Positions 34,294 through 42,924 of a DNA stretch of 43,728 nt are shown here, piece by piece. The notes under the pieces are model-generated. The model was not told the origin of the DNA and searched no databases. It was given only the letters and a program-made list of their open reading frames with translations. The stretch lies in NCBI GenBank assembly GCA_012034575.1, contig JAAUPF010000040.1, forward strand, positions 1 to 43,728, given 5' to 3'. The first letter of the stretch is position 1. Each line of letters opens with the position of its first letter. Both the position numbers and the translations under genes were made by a program. Origin of the DNA: Richelia sp. CSU_2_1. Its GTDB lineage: Bacteria; Cyanobacteriota; Cyanobacteriia; Cyanobacteriales; Microcoleaceae.

Positions 34294-35252
34294 TTATTCT
34301 TCCACCCGATAACCCAATTCGGCCAAGCGAGTGCGGGACTGCCGCCATTTCGGCTGCACCTTGACAAATAATTCCAAATATACTTTGCCTTCAATTAACT
34401 TTTGAATTTGTTCGCGGGCGGCACTGCCGATCGACTTGAGCATACTCCCGCTTTTACCGATTAAAATGCCTTTTTGAGAATCTCGTTCGACGTGAATTGT
34501 TGCGAGAATGCGGGTAATTTTCGGTTCTTCTTCTACCAAATCGATCGCAATCGCTACTGAATGCGGCACTTCTTCCCGCGTTAGCAGCAAAATCTGTTCC
34601 CGAATCAATTCCCCCATAATAAAGCGTTCCGGTTGGTCTGTTACTAAATCCGGCGGGTAATAATAAGGCCCTTCCTGCAAATTATCGACTAATAACTGTT
34701 GCAGCGATGGCACTCCCTCGCCAGTTAAAGCCGAAAATTTGATAATCGGCCACTGAGGGCTGACAATTTCTGCGTAAGAGCGGTCGATCGCCCCGCGATC
34801 GGTTGGTTGTTCGTCCAGTTTGTTCGCTCCCAAAATCACCGGAATTTCGACATTTCTGAGCAAATCTACTATATACCGATCGCCCCCTCCCGCCACCACC
34901 GAGCCGTCAACGACAAACAGCACTACATCTACCGATCGAATCGCTATTTGAGCGTTTTGCAACAAAACTTTACCCAATTGGTGGTGGGGCTTGTGAATTC
35001 CCGGAGTATCGACAAAATAATTTGCGCCTCCGGTGCCGTCAGAATTCCCCGCAGCCTGTTGCGAGTCGTCTGAGCTACCGGTGAAGTAATGGCAATTTTC
35101 TGTCCCACCAACCGATTCATCAGCGTTGACTTGCCGACGTTGGGGCGTCCCACAATCCCCACAAAGCCCGATTTGTATCCCGCCGGAGCAGCAGGAACAC
35201 TCATAATTTCCGATACGTCAAAAATTTTGCTATCTTCCACTAAAACCACCAA
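34294..35252 (-). pseudogene. era: GTPase Era, frameshifted
   Basis: Era is a GTPase that binds 16S rRNA during 30S subunit assembly. The N-terminal part (to about 35018) has the P-loop GRPNVGKST and [16 protein letters not shown]. The C-terminal part has the switch region, NKLD (G4), SALTG (G5) and the KH domain with GILIGKSGSMLKSIGSAARE. The G3 motif is broken. A minus-strand TTTT run at 35014-35017 has four bases where five would give [15 protein letters not shown], so one base is missing. Restoring it would give one protein of about 319 residues. Era is normally essential, so a sequencing or assembly error is a strong alternative to true loss. The ATG at 35204 is a likely start. Confidence 0.9.
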
Positions 35253-35689
35253 TTTTCAAGCTCCTTCCCCATCTATTGTCGCTTTAAAAGACTCAAACGC
35301 CAATCGATCGCTACCTCAGGTATAGCTGATAACACTCAAACCTTTACCCGCCCGCCAACGAGAGTTACAAGCTAACTCAGGTTCCAGAAAGCTTGATATC
35401 TGAGACAAAATTTGATAGAGTTCCGAATGATACCGATCGAAAATGAATTTAGCTGGTAAAACTGATTGCCCAATACTGTAACAAGTTCAGCTAAATCTCC
35501 CGATTAACTGCAACTGTTTTACAGCCGATCGGAAAAATCAGTTTTAACATTTTTGAAGGTATCTGCTAGCTAATAAGTTAGGTGAGTTAAATTGAATCTC
35601 AAAAGCTCAGAACCGTCAGGTAGTTTCTTAACTGAATAACTTGTGGTTTGAGCAGACCTAATTAGTGCTAATCCCATAAAGCTGAGGAG
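35253..35689. other. Intergenic region, 437 bp
   Basis: Shared upstream region between era (minus) and a secreted protein gene (plus). AT-rich, with several CGATCG sites but no RNA or gene that I can identify. Confidence 0.35.
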
Positions 35690-36166
35690 ATGAATCGGAT
35701 GAAATCGTCAAAAATATTTTGGACTTGCTGCACAGTTTTAGTAGCAAGTTTGCCCGTTCCGGGCTTCGCTCAAAGTACACCATCAAGCCCTGAAGCAGGA
35801 ATTGACTACAAGGGAGGCTCGATGAAGTACCAGATACTACCGGGCAAAATCCGCGAGAGAACTTTACCTAGAGCCTTCGACTTTCCAATTATTACCAGGG
35901 TTGCTACCGATACCAGCATTACCAGCGACCACTTAATTACCGAGCAATTCCGCCCGCCTGCAGTTCCCCAAGGACTGACAGCAGATGATGTACCCCGGAT
36001 CAGGTCAGAATATACCAGAGCGCTCACAGCGTGGTCGGAATCAATCAAAGAATGCTTGGGCAAACAACCGCGCTTGCTCAGAGTTAGCACGGGAAATCCC
36101 ATTCAAATTAACGGCAGAGTAGGCACGATCGTCAGAAATGCAAATAACCGTGCTGTTTGCAAGTAA
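35690..36166 (+). CDS. Secreted protein of unknown function
   Basis: 158 residues with an N-terminal signal peptide (KIFWTCCTVLVASLPVPGFAQ, cleavage after AQ near residue 28). The mature protein has no domain I recognise. Visible are a YKGGSMKYQILPGKIRERTLPRAF stretch, TADDVPRIRSEYTRALTAW, one KECLGKQPR cysteine and a final VRNANNRAVCK with another cysteine. It could be periplasmic or external. GAGGAGATGAATCGG places a GAGGAG next to the first ATG (35690); a second ATG follows three codons on (MKSSK). A strong terminator follows the stop. Confidence 0.75.
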   Translation: MNRMKSSKIFWTCCTVLVASLPVPGFAQSTPSSPEAGIDYKGGSMKYQILPGKIRERTLPRAFDFPIITRVATDTSITSDHLITEQFRPPAVPQGLTADDVPRIRSEYTRALTAWSESIKECLGKQPRLLRVSTGNPIQINGRVGTIVRNANNRAVCK

Positions 36167-36193
36167 TATCCACTCCAACTAATCGGCAACACT

Positions 36194-36226
36194 AAAAAGA
36201 GCAATAGCAAAACTATTGCTCTTTTT
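36194..36226. terminator. Strong bidirectional terminator
   Basis: Perfect 14-bp stem AAAAAGAGCAATAG (36194-36207) and CTATTGCTCTTTTT (36213-36226) with loop CAAAA. It separates the secreted protein gene from the convergent small gene at 36258. Confidence 0.95.
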
Positions 36227-36257
36227 AAGATTAAAACTATACTCAAAACTCGCACGC

Positions 36258-36548
36258 TCAAAAGTTTCTCCTTTGCGAAACCGTGCAAAATTCATTATCG
36301 TTTAGCAGAATTTCGCCGTAGTCAGGAATCCAAGCCAACCATTTGTCCTCCGCACACTGACATAACAGCCACGCTTCATCAAAGCTGAATGCGGTTGGCG
36401 GATCGAACAATTTGACCCAGGTAGAAGGTGCATATTTGGGCGCTCGATCGGGCGATCGATCGCCCAATTTTTCCCAGGCTCGATCTCTCGCCGCGCTTGT
36501 CTGCGTCGGTTGCGGTTCCCATGTACGGACTTCGGATTGCAGTTTCAT
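36258..36548 (-). CDS. Hypothetical protein, 96 residues
   Basis: The start at MKLQSEVRTWEPQPTQTS (36548) is preceded by GGAG seven bases upstream; the longer frame adds unconvincing codons. The protein is soluble, with a proline- and arginine-rich N-terminus and a tryptophan- and aspartate-rich C-terminus (FSFDEAWLLCQCAEDKWLAWIPDYGE). I do not recognise a family. Small cyanobacterial proteins with this YGE-type ending are common and uncharacterised. It converges on the secreted protein gene across the shared terminator. Confidence 0.65.
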   Translation of the reverse strand: MKLQSEVRTWEPQPTQTSAARDRAWEKLGDRSPDRAPKYAPSTWVKLFDPPTAFSFDEAWLLCQCAEDKWLAWIPDYGEILLNDNEFCTVSQRRNF

Positions 36549-36840
36549 AAATAACTCCTTTCGAGCCGAGACCTGCACTCCTGGCGGGGTTTCCACGACG
36601 CAGCGTGCAGGCGCATATAATTTATTCTGTACTTTATAATACAGAATTCTGATTGTAAAAGTGCATTGCTGCAGCAAAACTTTACAGGCGAGAGAAAAAA
36701 TTGGCTCGATCTAGCCCCGGAAGCATCAAAACCAAAGACACCGGGTTGTTCGCCTATATTCAAGGCTAGGAGGGAGTAAGAAATTTACAAATGATTTACG
36801 ATCGCTATATCAACTATCAACTCTCAACTCTCAACTGTTT
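36549..36840. repeat. Intergenic region with heptamer array before the Nudix-like gene
   Basis: The heptamer block TCAACTA/TCAACTC (36809-36838) ends right before the ATG at 36841. The rest of the spacer includes a GGGGTTTCCACGACGCAGCG region without recognisable genes. Confidence 0.8.
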
Positions 36841-37395
36841 ATGAACGCCACAACAAAATCGCACTGGAAAACACTAGACCGCATAGTTGAAATTAACTCT
36901 CATTGGGTAAAACTAATCGCCGAACATCTCGAAAATACCGAAGGTCAAATCCTCGAATATTGGCGGGTAGAAAGGGCAGATTCCGTAATAGTTTTGACAG
37001 TGCAAGACAACAAATTCTTGTTTCCCGTACCGATGTATCGCCCCGGAATTGGAGAGACAACCCTCGATTTCCCCGGAGGTCGAGTTCCGGCGGGAGAGAC
37101 TGCTGCAGCAGCAGTTCCGGGTATAATCAAAAAGGAATTAGGAGTGACAGAAGATGCGATCGCCCGAATCCAGCCGATCGATGAGATCGGATGGGCAATT
37201 AATAGCTCGTTTTCCAATCAAAAACTCTACGGTTTTGTCGCCCAATTGCAGCCCACAGCCGCGGTAAATCCAGAACTTATCGGCGCTAAATACCCGACAA
37301 CACCAGAAGGAATTAGCGAATTGCTAAAAAAATTAACTTGCCTCCAATGTCGATCTTTGTTGTTAGAATTGCTCGCTCGTAACTACAGGTTTTAA
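36841..37395 (+). CDS. Nudix-fold protein with degenerate Nudix box
   Basis: 184 residues. The fold of an ADP-ribose-pyrophosphatase-like Nudix protein is visible (ILEYWRVERADSVIVLTV, DFPGGRVPAGE). The Nudix box, normally G-x5-E-x7-REUxEExGU, reads GRVPAGETAAAAVPGIIKKELGV: the R-E pair and the first E of EE are replaced (GIIKKE). Magnesium binding and hydrolysis are therefore unlikely or altered. It may be a non-catalytic binding protein. The heptamer array lies directly against the start codon. It precedes the ABC genes in the same direction (109 bp). Confidence 0.88.
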   Translation: MNATTKSHWKTLDRIVEINSHWVKLIAEHLENTEGQILEYWRVERADSVIVLTVQDNKFLFPVPMYRPGIGETTLDFPGGRVPAGETAAAAVPGIIKKELGVTEDAIARIQPIDEIGWAINSSFSNQKLYGFVAQLQPTAAVNPELIGAKYPTTPEGISELLKKLTCLQCRSLLLELLARNYRF

Positions 37396-37504
37396 ATTTG
37401 AAATTTAAAGATATCATTGTACTTCACTTACATGAAAAGTGCTGTATTTACCGACACTAACAATTTGCAATTGCTGAAAACCACTAACCCCTGCGAAATT
37501 ACTC

Positions 37505-38263
37505 ATGACTGCCAACAGTGAAATTGCCGTTCAATGCTTCGATGTTACATATCGCCTCAACCGCCGCAATCTAGCAGAAAAATTGAATTTCCAAGTCAGG
37601 CGAGGAGAAGTTTTAGTATTGCTAGGACGGAGTGGCAGCGGTAAAACAACTACCATGAAATTGATTAACAATCTGCTGACACCCACCAGCGGCGAAATTA
37701 CCGTCACGGGCAAACTAACAACTGAGTGGAACCCAATCCAATTACGGCGAAAAATCGGCTATGTAATTCAAGAAATTGGTTTGTTTCCCCATTTCACAGT
37801 CGAGCAAAATATTGCTTTAGTCCCGAAATTAGAAGGCTGGGAGAACTCGCGCATTCAATCCCGCGTCCGCAAACTGTTAGAATTAGTCAACCTCAACCCC
37901 GAACATTTCGCTAAACGCTACCCCCGTGAATTATCCGGCGGACAGCGGCAGCGCGTGGGGGTTGCCAGAGCGCTTGCAGCCGATCCTCCGCTGCTGTTAA
38001 TGGACGAACCTTTTGGTGCTTTAGATCCAATTACTCGTTTAGAATTGCAGCGGGAATTCTCTCAATTGCAGCAGCAGCTAGGCAAGACTGTTATCTTGGT
38101 AACTCACGACATTCAAGAAGCGTTTTTCTTAGCTTCTAGAATTGGTTTGATGGCAGAAGGAAGGTTGGTAGAATTGGCTTCGCCCGCTGAATTTGTCAAA
38201 TCCCAACACCCAGAGGCTCGCGCATTCCTTGAATGCTTGCAGTTACCTAAAAGCAGTCATTAG
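37505..38263 (+). CDS. Osmoprotectant-type ABC transporter ATP-binding protein (OpuCA/ProV-like)
   Basis: 252 residues. Walker A is GRSGSGKTT (41-49), the Q-loop region contains QEIGLFPHFTVEQN, the signature is LSGGQRQRVGVARAL and Walker B is LLLMDEPFGALDP. The TVEQNIALVPKLEGW stretch and overall length match the glycine betaine/choline/carnitine importers. The CBS domains of many OpuCA/ProV proteins are absent. It overlaps the permease gene by one base, so they form a translationally coupled pair. Confidence 0.92.
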   Translation: MTANSEIAVQCFDVTYRLNRRNLAEKLNFQVRRGEVLVLLGRSGSGKTTTMKLINNLLTPTSGEITVTGKLTTEWNPIQLRRKIGYVIQEIGLFPHFTVEQNIALVPKLEGWENSRIQSRVRKLLELVNLNPEHFAKRYPRELSGGQRQRVGVARALAADPPLLLMDEPFGALDPITRLELQREFSQLQQQLGKTVILVTHDIQEAFFLASRIGLMAEGRLVELASPAEFVKSQHPEARAFLECLQLPKSSH

Positions 38264-39018
38264 TGCGAACTCCGATGCTCTCGAAGCAGAAGCTATCAGT
38301 GCCGCGAATCAGATTCTCTATTTTTGATTGTCTAATGATGCAATTTATAAATCGATACGGTGCTGAAATAATTCAGCGTTCGATCGAACACTTATACTTA
38401 GTAACAATTGCAATTGCGATCGCAATTATTGTCGGAATTCCCCTAGGAATTTTAGTCACGAGAAAGCAGCAATTTAAAAAACCTATTTTAGGAGTTGCCA
38501 ATATTATGCAAACAGTTCCCAGTTTAGCATTATTTGGCTTGTTAATTCCGGTGCCAATCTTTGGCGGAATAGGCGATCGCACCGCAATTATCGCGCTAAC
38601 ACTGTATTCTTTACTGCCAATTATCCGCAATACTTATACGGGAATTATCGGCGTCGATCCGGCGATCCGCGAGGCGGGAAAAGGTATGGGAATGACCGAT
38701 ATGCAACTGCTATGGCAAGTAGAAATTCCCTTAGCATTGGGGGTAATTTTAGCAGGAGTTCGAGTTGCCGCAGTAATCGCGATCGGACTGGCAACAATTG
38801 CTGCTGCGATCGGTGCCGGCGGTTTGGGAGTCTTTATTTTTCGGGGAGTTGCTACAGTCAACAATCAATTGCTTTTTGCCGGGGCAATTCCGGCTACTTT
38901 AATAGCATTAATTGCCGATTTCGGACTCGGAACTCTCGAAAAACGCCTCTCGAAAACAGCGATCGAAAATATATATAACCTTTCTCAGCAATATGATGTA
39001 GATCGCGGGGGTCGGTAA
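38263..39018 (+). CDS. Osmoprotectant-type ABC transporter permease (OpuCB-like)
   Basis: 251 residues from a GTG that overlaps the stop of the ATPase gene; the real start may be the ATG at 38335 (MMQFINRYG), giving 227. At least five membrane segments are visible, with the permease loop REAGKGMGMTDMQLLWQVEIPLALG that contacts the ATPase. This belongs to the OpuC/ProW type. No substrate-binding protein, fused or separate, is nearby, so a partner must be elsewhere or the system is partial. Confidence 0.9.
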   Translation: MRTPMLSKQKLSVPRIRFSIFDCLMMQFINRYGAEIIQRSIEHLYLVTIAIAIAIIVGIPLGILVTRKQQFKKPILGVANIMQTVPSLALFGLLIPVPIFGGIGDRTAIIALTLYSLLPIIRNTYTGIIGVDPAIREAGKGMGMTDMQLLWQVEIPLALGVILAGVRVAAVIAIGLATIAAAIGAGGLGVFIFRGVATVNNQLLFAGAIPATLIALIADFGLGTLEKRLSKTAIENIYNLSQQYDVDRGGR

Positions 39019-39163
39019 TTGGTAATTGCCGGATTTTCCCTGTTTGCATTCTCCATCTTTTTTTATTCCCTCATTAGTTTGTGTTGGGTTCGCTCCGCGA
39101 TAAATTACAATTTGGAGGTGCGATCGATTACCTAAGGAATGACGGTAGCTGCTTGTCGTAGAC

Positions 39164-39320
39164 TTACGCCCAAACCGATGAAGGTCTTACATTGCCTCCC
39201 TTGGCAATAGCGCTGGTTCCCAACGCCAATATCCGCAAGCCTTCATCCCTGATATTTATTGCCACATTCACATCTCTATCATGATGTTTCTGCCCGAGCC
39301 GTGAGTCTGGGGAAGCCATC
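39164..39320 (-). pseudogene. TnpB C-terminal relic with element end
   Basis: On the minus strand the frame ending in TAA (39164-39166) reads QKHHDRDVNVAINIRDEG, LRILALGTSAIAKGG and NVRPSSVWA, the standard C-terminus of an IS200/IS605 TnpB nuclease. The zinc-ribbon cysteines just before are lost or out of frame. After the stop, TCTACGACAAGCAGCTACCG is the kind of sequence seen at the guide-RNA end of such elements. No transposase partner is present. It lies just downstream of the histidine kinase gene. Confidence 0.8.
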
Positions 39321-39359
39321 GCTACAATCGCAAGATTTTAGGTTGAGCGAGGGAGAATC

Positions 39360-42300
39360 TCAGGTTAGGGGCGCGCGGCTCAGGCAGCTTAAGGAAGAAA
39401 TCGCCTCGATCAGTTTTTCTGGCTCTACAGGTTTAGAGAGATGCAGTTGAAACCCTGCTCTTAGGGCCTGTTGCTGGTTCATTTCCCCAGCATAGGCAGT
39501 TAGGGCGATCGCTCGAATTTGTCCGCCTCGATCGAGCGGCATCGCTCGCACCCGCCGCATCAACGCATACCCATCCATTTCTGGCATCCCGATATCACTG
39601 AGCAAGATGTCTGGAGTCGATCGCGCCAAGACTTGCAGGGCTTCACCAGCGGATGCGGCACAGATCGTATCGGCTCCAGCTTGCTCCAACACAAAGCTGA
39701 GATACTCGCGAGTATCTGCATCATCATCCACAACCAGGATAGAAACACCTACAAGCGGTGAAGTGGCAACTGCATCTGTTGCAAAATAGGGAGTCGGTTC
39801 GCTGTCTAATGCGACACTTTCCTCGATCGGGGGTAGCCTGAGTGTGAAGGTTGCTCCCTGCCCTTCTCCCAGACTGCGGGCTGTCACCGTGCCGCCGTGT
39901 AATTCTGTCAGATGGCGGACAATTGCCAACCCCAGCCCCAACCCGCCAAATTTTCGGGTTGTGGCACCATCTGCCTGACGGAAATAGTCAAATACATAGG
40001 GCAAAAAGTCGGGATTGATGCCCTGGCCGGTATCGCTGACGGTGATTTGGGCATAAGTTCCAATCCGCTCCAAGCGAACCTCTACCCGTCCTCCTTCGGG
40101 CGTAAACTTCACCGCATTCGATAACAGATTCCAGATGATTTGCTGGAGGCGAGCGCAATCCCCTGAAACTTTGCCTGTGGCTTCGTTAAGCGTCGTGTGA
40201 ATTTGAATCGACTTGGCTTGTGCTGCTAGATGCACCGTTTCCATTGCTGCTCTAACCGTCATCGCTAAATCAACCGGAGCAATGTTGAGACTCAGTTTGC
40301 CTTGCAGGATGCGGGAGACATCCAGCAAATCTCCAATCAGTTGCGTTTGCAAGCTAGCGTTGCGCTCGATCGTTTCTAGGGCTTGAGCCGTCTTTTGTTC
40401 GTCGAGTTTGCGGGTGCGCAGCAGTTTGGCCCAACCGAGAATCGGATTGAGGGGCGATCGCAATTCATGCGACAGCACCGCGAGAAATTCATCTTTAATA
40501 CGATTAGCCGTTTCCGCTTCTACGCGGGCTGCCTGCTCTCGCTCTAGCAGTTGCTCGCGTTCTTGCTCTGTTTGCTTGCGATCGGTAATGTCACCCAACA
40601 CACCGATTAGACGCAGCGGCGTTCCATCCAATGCAAGTTCAAATTGCCCGCTGCACTCAACCCAACGCCACTGACCGTCATTGCGCCGGCGAATGCGGCA
40701 CGTAGCATGAAAGAGGTTGTTGGGTCTAATGCCCTCTGCTAAACGCAGTTCCAAAGCCTCTCGGTCTTCTGGATGAATAACATTGTCTGTAAACTGTGCT
40801 TTGTTGAGCGTGCCGTCTTCCAGAGCGTACCCGAAAATTTCGTACATTTGTCGGTTCTCCCAGACGGTACGATCGGCTTGGACATTCCACTCGAACACTC
40901 CCAGTTTGGCGGCACTCGTTGCCAGGTCGAGTCGCTGTTCTCGTTTGCGTAATGCTTCTTGATCCCGTTGGCGATCGGTAATATCGGTATGCGTTCCCAG
41001 CATTCGCAGTGGCTGCCCCCGATCGTCCCAAGAAACAATTTTGCCGGTTGAAAGAATCCATTTCCAATCCCCCGATTTGGTTCGCTGTCTGAACTCCACT
41101 CGGTACCGATCGCGTCTTTGAGCAAGGTAATCTTCATAAACCTGATAGACTGCTGCTACATCATCGGGATGGAGCCGATCGCGCCACTGGGCATTGGTTT
41201 CCTGAAATTCATCAGGCTCGTAGCCGAGCATCCGGGCATACTCTGGAGAGACGATCGTCTCTCCAGTTTGCACGTTGAGGTCATAAAGTCCTTGATTTGC
41301 TGCCATTAACGCCAAACGCAGGCGTTCTTCGCTATCTCGCAGGGCTGATAATGCCTGCTGTCGTTCAGTAATGTCTTGAAGAATGAGTAAAATCCCATTG
41401 ACACTGCTGCGATCGTCGTAAAGTGGAGCTGCTGAGATACTCAAAGCCACATTTGAGCCATTGCGCCGGCGGCGATAGGTTTCTAGGCCAAAAAAGACTT
41501 CTCCGTTGGTTACTGCCTCTCGAAGCTGGCGGCATTCTTCCTGCTTCTCTTCGGGGACAATGGGCAGTAGTTGACCTAAAAGTTCTGCTTCACTCCAGCC
41601 AAATAGTTGCTCTGCTGCTGCACTCCACAGTTTTACAGTTCGATCCAGTTCAATGACTACAATCGGCAGCGGCGAAGCTTGAATGAGCGTCCTCAAGGTT
41701 TGTAGGGTTTGTTGCAGTTCTTGTTGGACTTTTTTGCGATCGGTGATGTCCATATTCACCCCGATCGAGCGATCGGGTTTGCCTGCACCATCATAGAAAG
41801 TCTTTGCCCTGGCAGCAGCCCAGCGAATTGTTCCGTCAGGAAGGACAATCCGAAATTCGGTTTCAAAGTCCGCTCCTTCTGCGGCAGTGCGTCGGGCGGC
41901 AAGATCTGCACCGGGGCGATCGTCTGGGTGCAATCGTTTCAACCAATGCTCGTAGCTACCCTCAAAACTTCCCGGTGCAAGCCCAAATAAAGCTTCCATC
42001 TCTTCTGTCCAAATCAATTCTTCCGTTTGAAAATTCCATTCATAAGTCCCTATTTTGCCAACTTGCTGTGCTAAAACCAACCGTTCGCGACTAACTCGCA
42101 GGGCCGCTTCAGCTCGGTGTCGCTCGTCAATTTCTTGTTGCAATTGCTGGTTAACGTTCACCAGTTCAGCCGTTCGTGCCTGTACGCGCTGCTCGAGTTC
42201 GTCTTGCAGCCCTCTGAGTTCATTTTCAACTCGCAAGCGTTCCTCAATTTGTGCCTGTAATGCCTCGTTTGCTTGCCTTAATTGATTCGGACTAGGTAGC

Positions 42301-42404
42301 GCCAGAGCTTGAGGCACCGGGGTACAAGTTCGATCGCTGTAAACAATGAAACTATGGCAGTTCCAGACTTGATGATGCCAGAAAGCCAATAGGTAGGATG
42401 CCAA
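39360..42404 (-). CDS. Hybrid histidine kinase with four PAS domains and a receiver (C-terminal part of a frameshifted gene)
   Basis: 1014 codons; the first 30 (MASYLLAFWHHQVWNC...) are out-of-frame readthrough and not part of the true protein. From residue about 31 come an N-terminal coiled coil (NEALQAQIEERLRVENEL), four PAS/PAC units (NMDITDRK, LQDITERQ, HTDITDRQ, LGDITDRK), HisKA with His646 in LSHELRSPLN, HATPase (NLLSNAVKFTPEGG, DTGQGI, GGLGLGLAI) and a receiver with Asp937 in LLSDIGMPEMDG. The upstream part of the same protein, an ethylene-receptor-like membrane sensor, is in another frame (42278-42661). One missing base at about 42317-42322 separates them. Confidence 0.93.
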   Translation of the reverse strand: MASYLLAFWHHQVWNCHSFIVYSDRTCTPVPQALALPSPNQLRQANEALQAQIEERLRVENELRGLQDELEQRVQARTAELVNVNQQLQQEIDERHRAEAALRVSRERLVLAQQVGKIGTYEWNFQTEELIWTEEMEALFGLAPGSFEGSYEHWLKRLHPDDRPGADLAARRTAAEGADFETEFRIVLPDGTIRWAAARAKTFYDGAGKPDRSIGVNMDITDRKKVQQELQQTLQTLRTLIQASPLPIVVIELDRTVKLWSAAAEQLFGWSEAELLGQLLPIVPEEKQEECRQLREAVTNGEVFFGLETYRRRRNGSNVALSISAAPLYDDRSSVNGILLILQDITERQQALSALRDSEERLRLALMAANQGLYDLNVQTGETIVSPEYARMLGYEPDEFQETNAQWRDRLHPDDVAAVYQVYEDYLAQRRDRYRVEFRQRTKSGDWKWILSTGKIVSWDDRGQPLRMLGTHTDITDRQRDQEALRKREQRLDLATSAAKLGVFEWNVQADRTVWENRQMYEIFGYALEDGTLNKAQFTDNVIHPEDREALELRLAEGIRPNNLFHATCRIRRRNDGQWRWVECSGQFELALDGTPLRLIGVLGDITDRKQTEQEREQLLEREQAARVEAETANRIKDEFLAVLSHELRSPLNPILGWAKLLRTRKLDEQKTAQALETIERNASLQTQLIGDLLDVSRILQGKLSLNIAPVDLAMTVRAAMETVHLAAQAKSIQIHTTLNEATGKVSGDCARLQQIIWNLLSNAVKFTPEGGRVEVRLERIGTYAQITVSDTGQGINPDFLPYVFDYFRQADGATTRKFGGLGLGLAIVRHLTELHGGTVTARSLGEGQGATFTLRLPPIEESVALDSEPTPYFATDAVATSPLVGVSILVVDDDADTREYLSFVLEQAGADTICAASAGEALQVLARSTPDILLSDIGMPEMDGYALMRRVRAMPLDRGGQIRAIALTAYAGEMNQQQALRAGFQLHLSKPVEPEKLIEAISSLSCLSRAPLT

Positions 42405-42661
42405 AGTGTCCAGATCGCGGCAATGTGGGTTGTCCCACAGGAAACAATAAACGCTGCAAATAATAAAAATATCCAGGAGAAAGGTAAGTCTTGTCGCTTG
42501 CGAACGAAGTAGAACAAGGTCAGGGGAATAGAATAGTAAGCCAGCGCAATGATGGCATCAGAAATTAAATGCAACCAAACTAACCCAGGCTTCCACAGGT
42601 AGCAGTGACCGTGAGGAATAAATGAGCCTGAGCCAAACAAATTAATTAAAAAGTCATGCAT
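42278..42661 (-). CDS. Ethylene-receptor-like membrane sensor domain (N-terminal part of the frameshifted kinase)
   Basis: 127 codons. The region WLHLISDAIIALAYYSIPLTLFYFVRKR (residues 29-56), then WIFLLFAAFIVSCGTTHIAAIWTLW and a third hydrophobic segment to about 115, match the ethylene-binding domain of plant ETR1 and Synechocystis SynEtr1. The copper-ligand residues are Cys75 and His79 in SCGTTH, and Asp35 in SDAIIALAY is the conserved acidic residue. After ELVP the frame goes astray (RCLKLWRYLVRIN, stop). Adding one base gives ELVPLVPQALALPSPNQ, which joins the kinase frame, so the two were one protein of about 1100 residues. Confidence 0.9.
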   Translation of the reverse strand: MHDFLINLFGSGSFIPHGHCYLWKPGLVWLHLISDAIIALAYYSIPLTLFYFVRKRQDLPFSWIFLLFAAFIVSCGTTHIAAIWTLWHPTYWLSGIIKSGTAIVSLFTAIELVPRCLKLWRYLVRIN

Positions 42662-42924
42662 ATTGCAGAAAATTAGGATGTGAGGAAAAGAAAAAACATT
42701 GAGAACCGGGCAGGCTTAGCCAGTTCGATATTTTATTTATACATACAGTTGGGTCGGCAAAACCATCCACCTTCGTCGCCTCAGTCATCGAACACTCGAC
42801 TCCGTGTTAATCTTTACAATTATTTTATACGCAGGCAATGCAGAAATATAGAGCAAAGGTAAAGCAAAGTGTGGTAAGTAATAAGTGTTTTTATGCGCTC
42901 CACTATTCCCTAAGATATAGGGTA
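42662..42924. other. Intergenic region, 263 bp
   Basis: Upstream region of the ethylene-sensor kinase, AT-rich. No gene or distinct repeat is seen. Confidence 0.35.
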
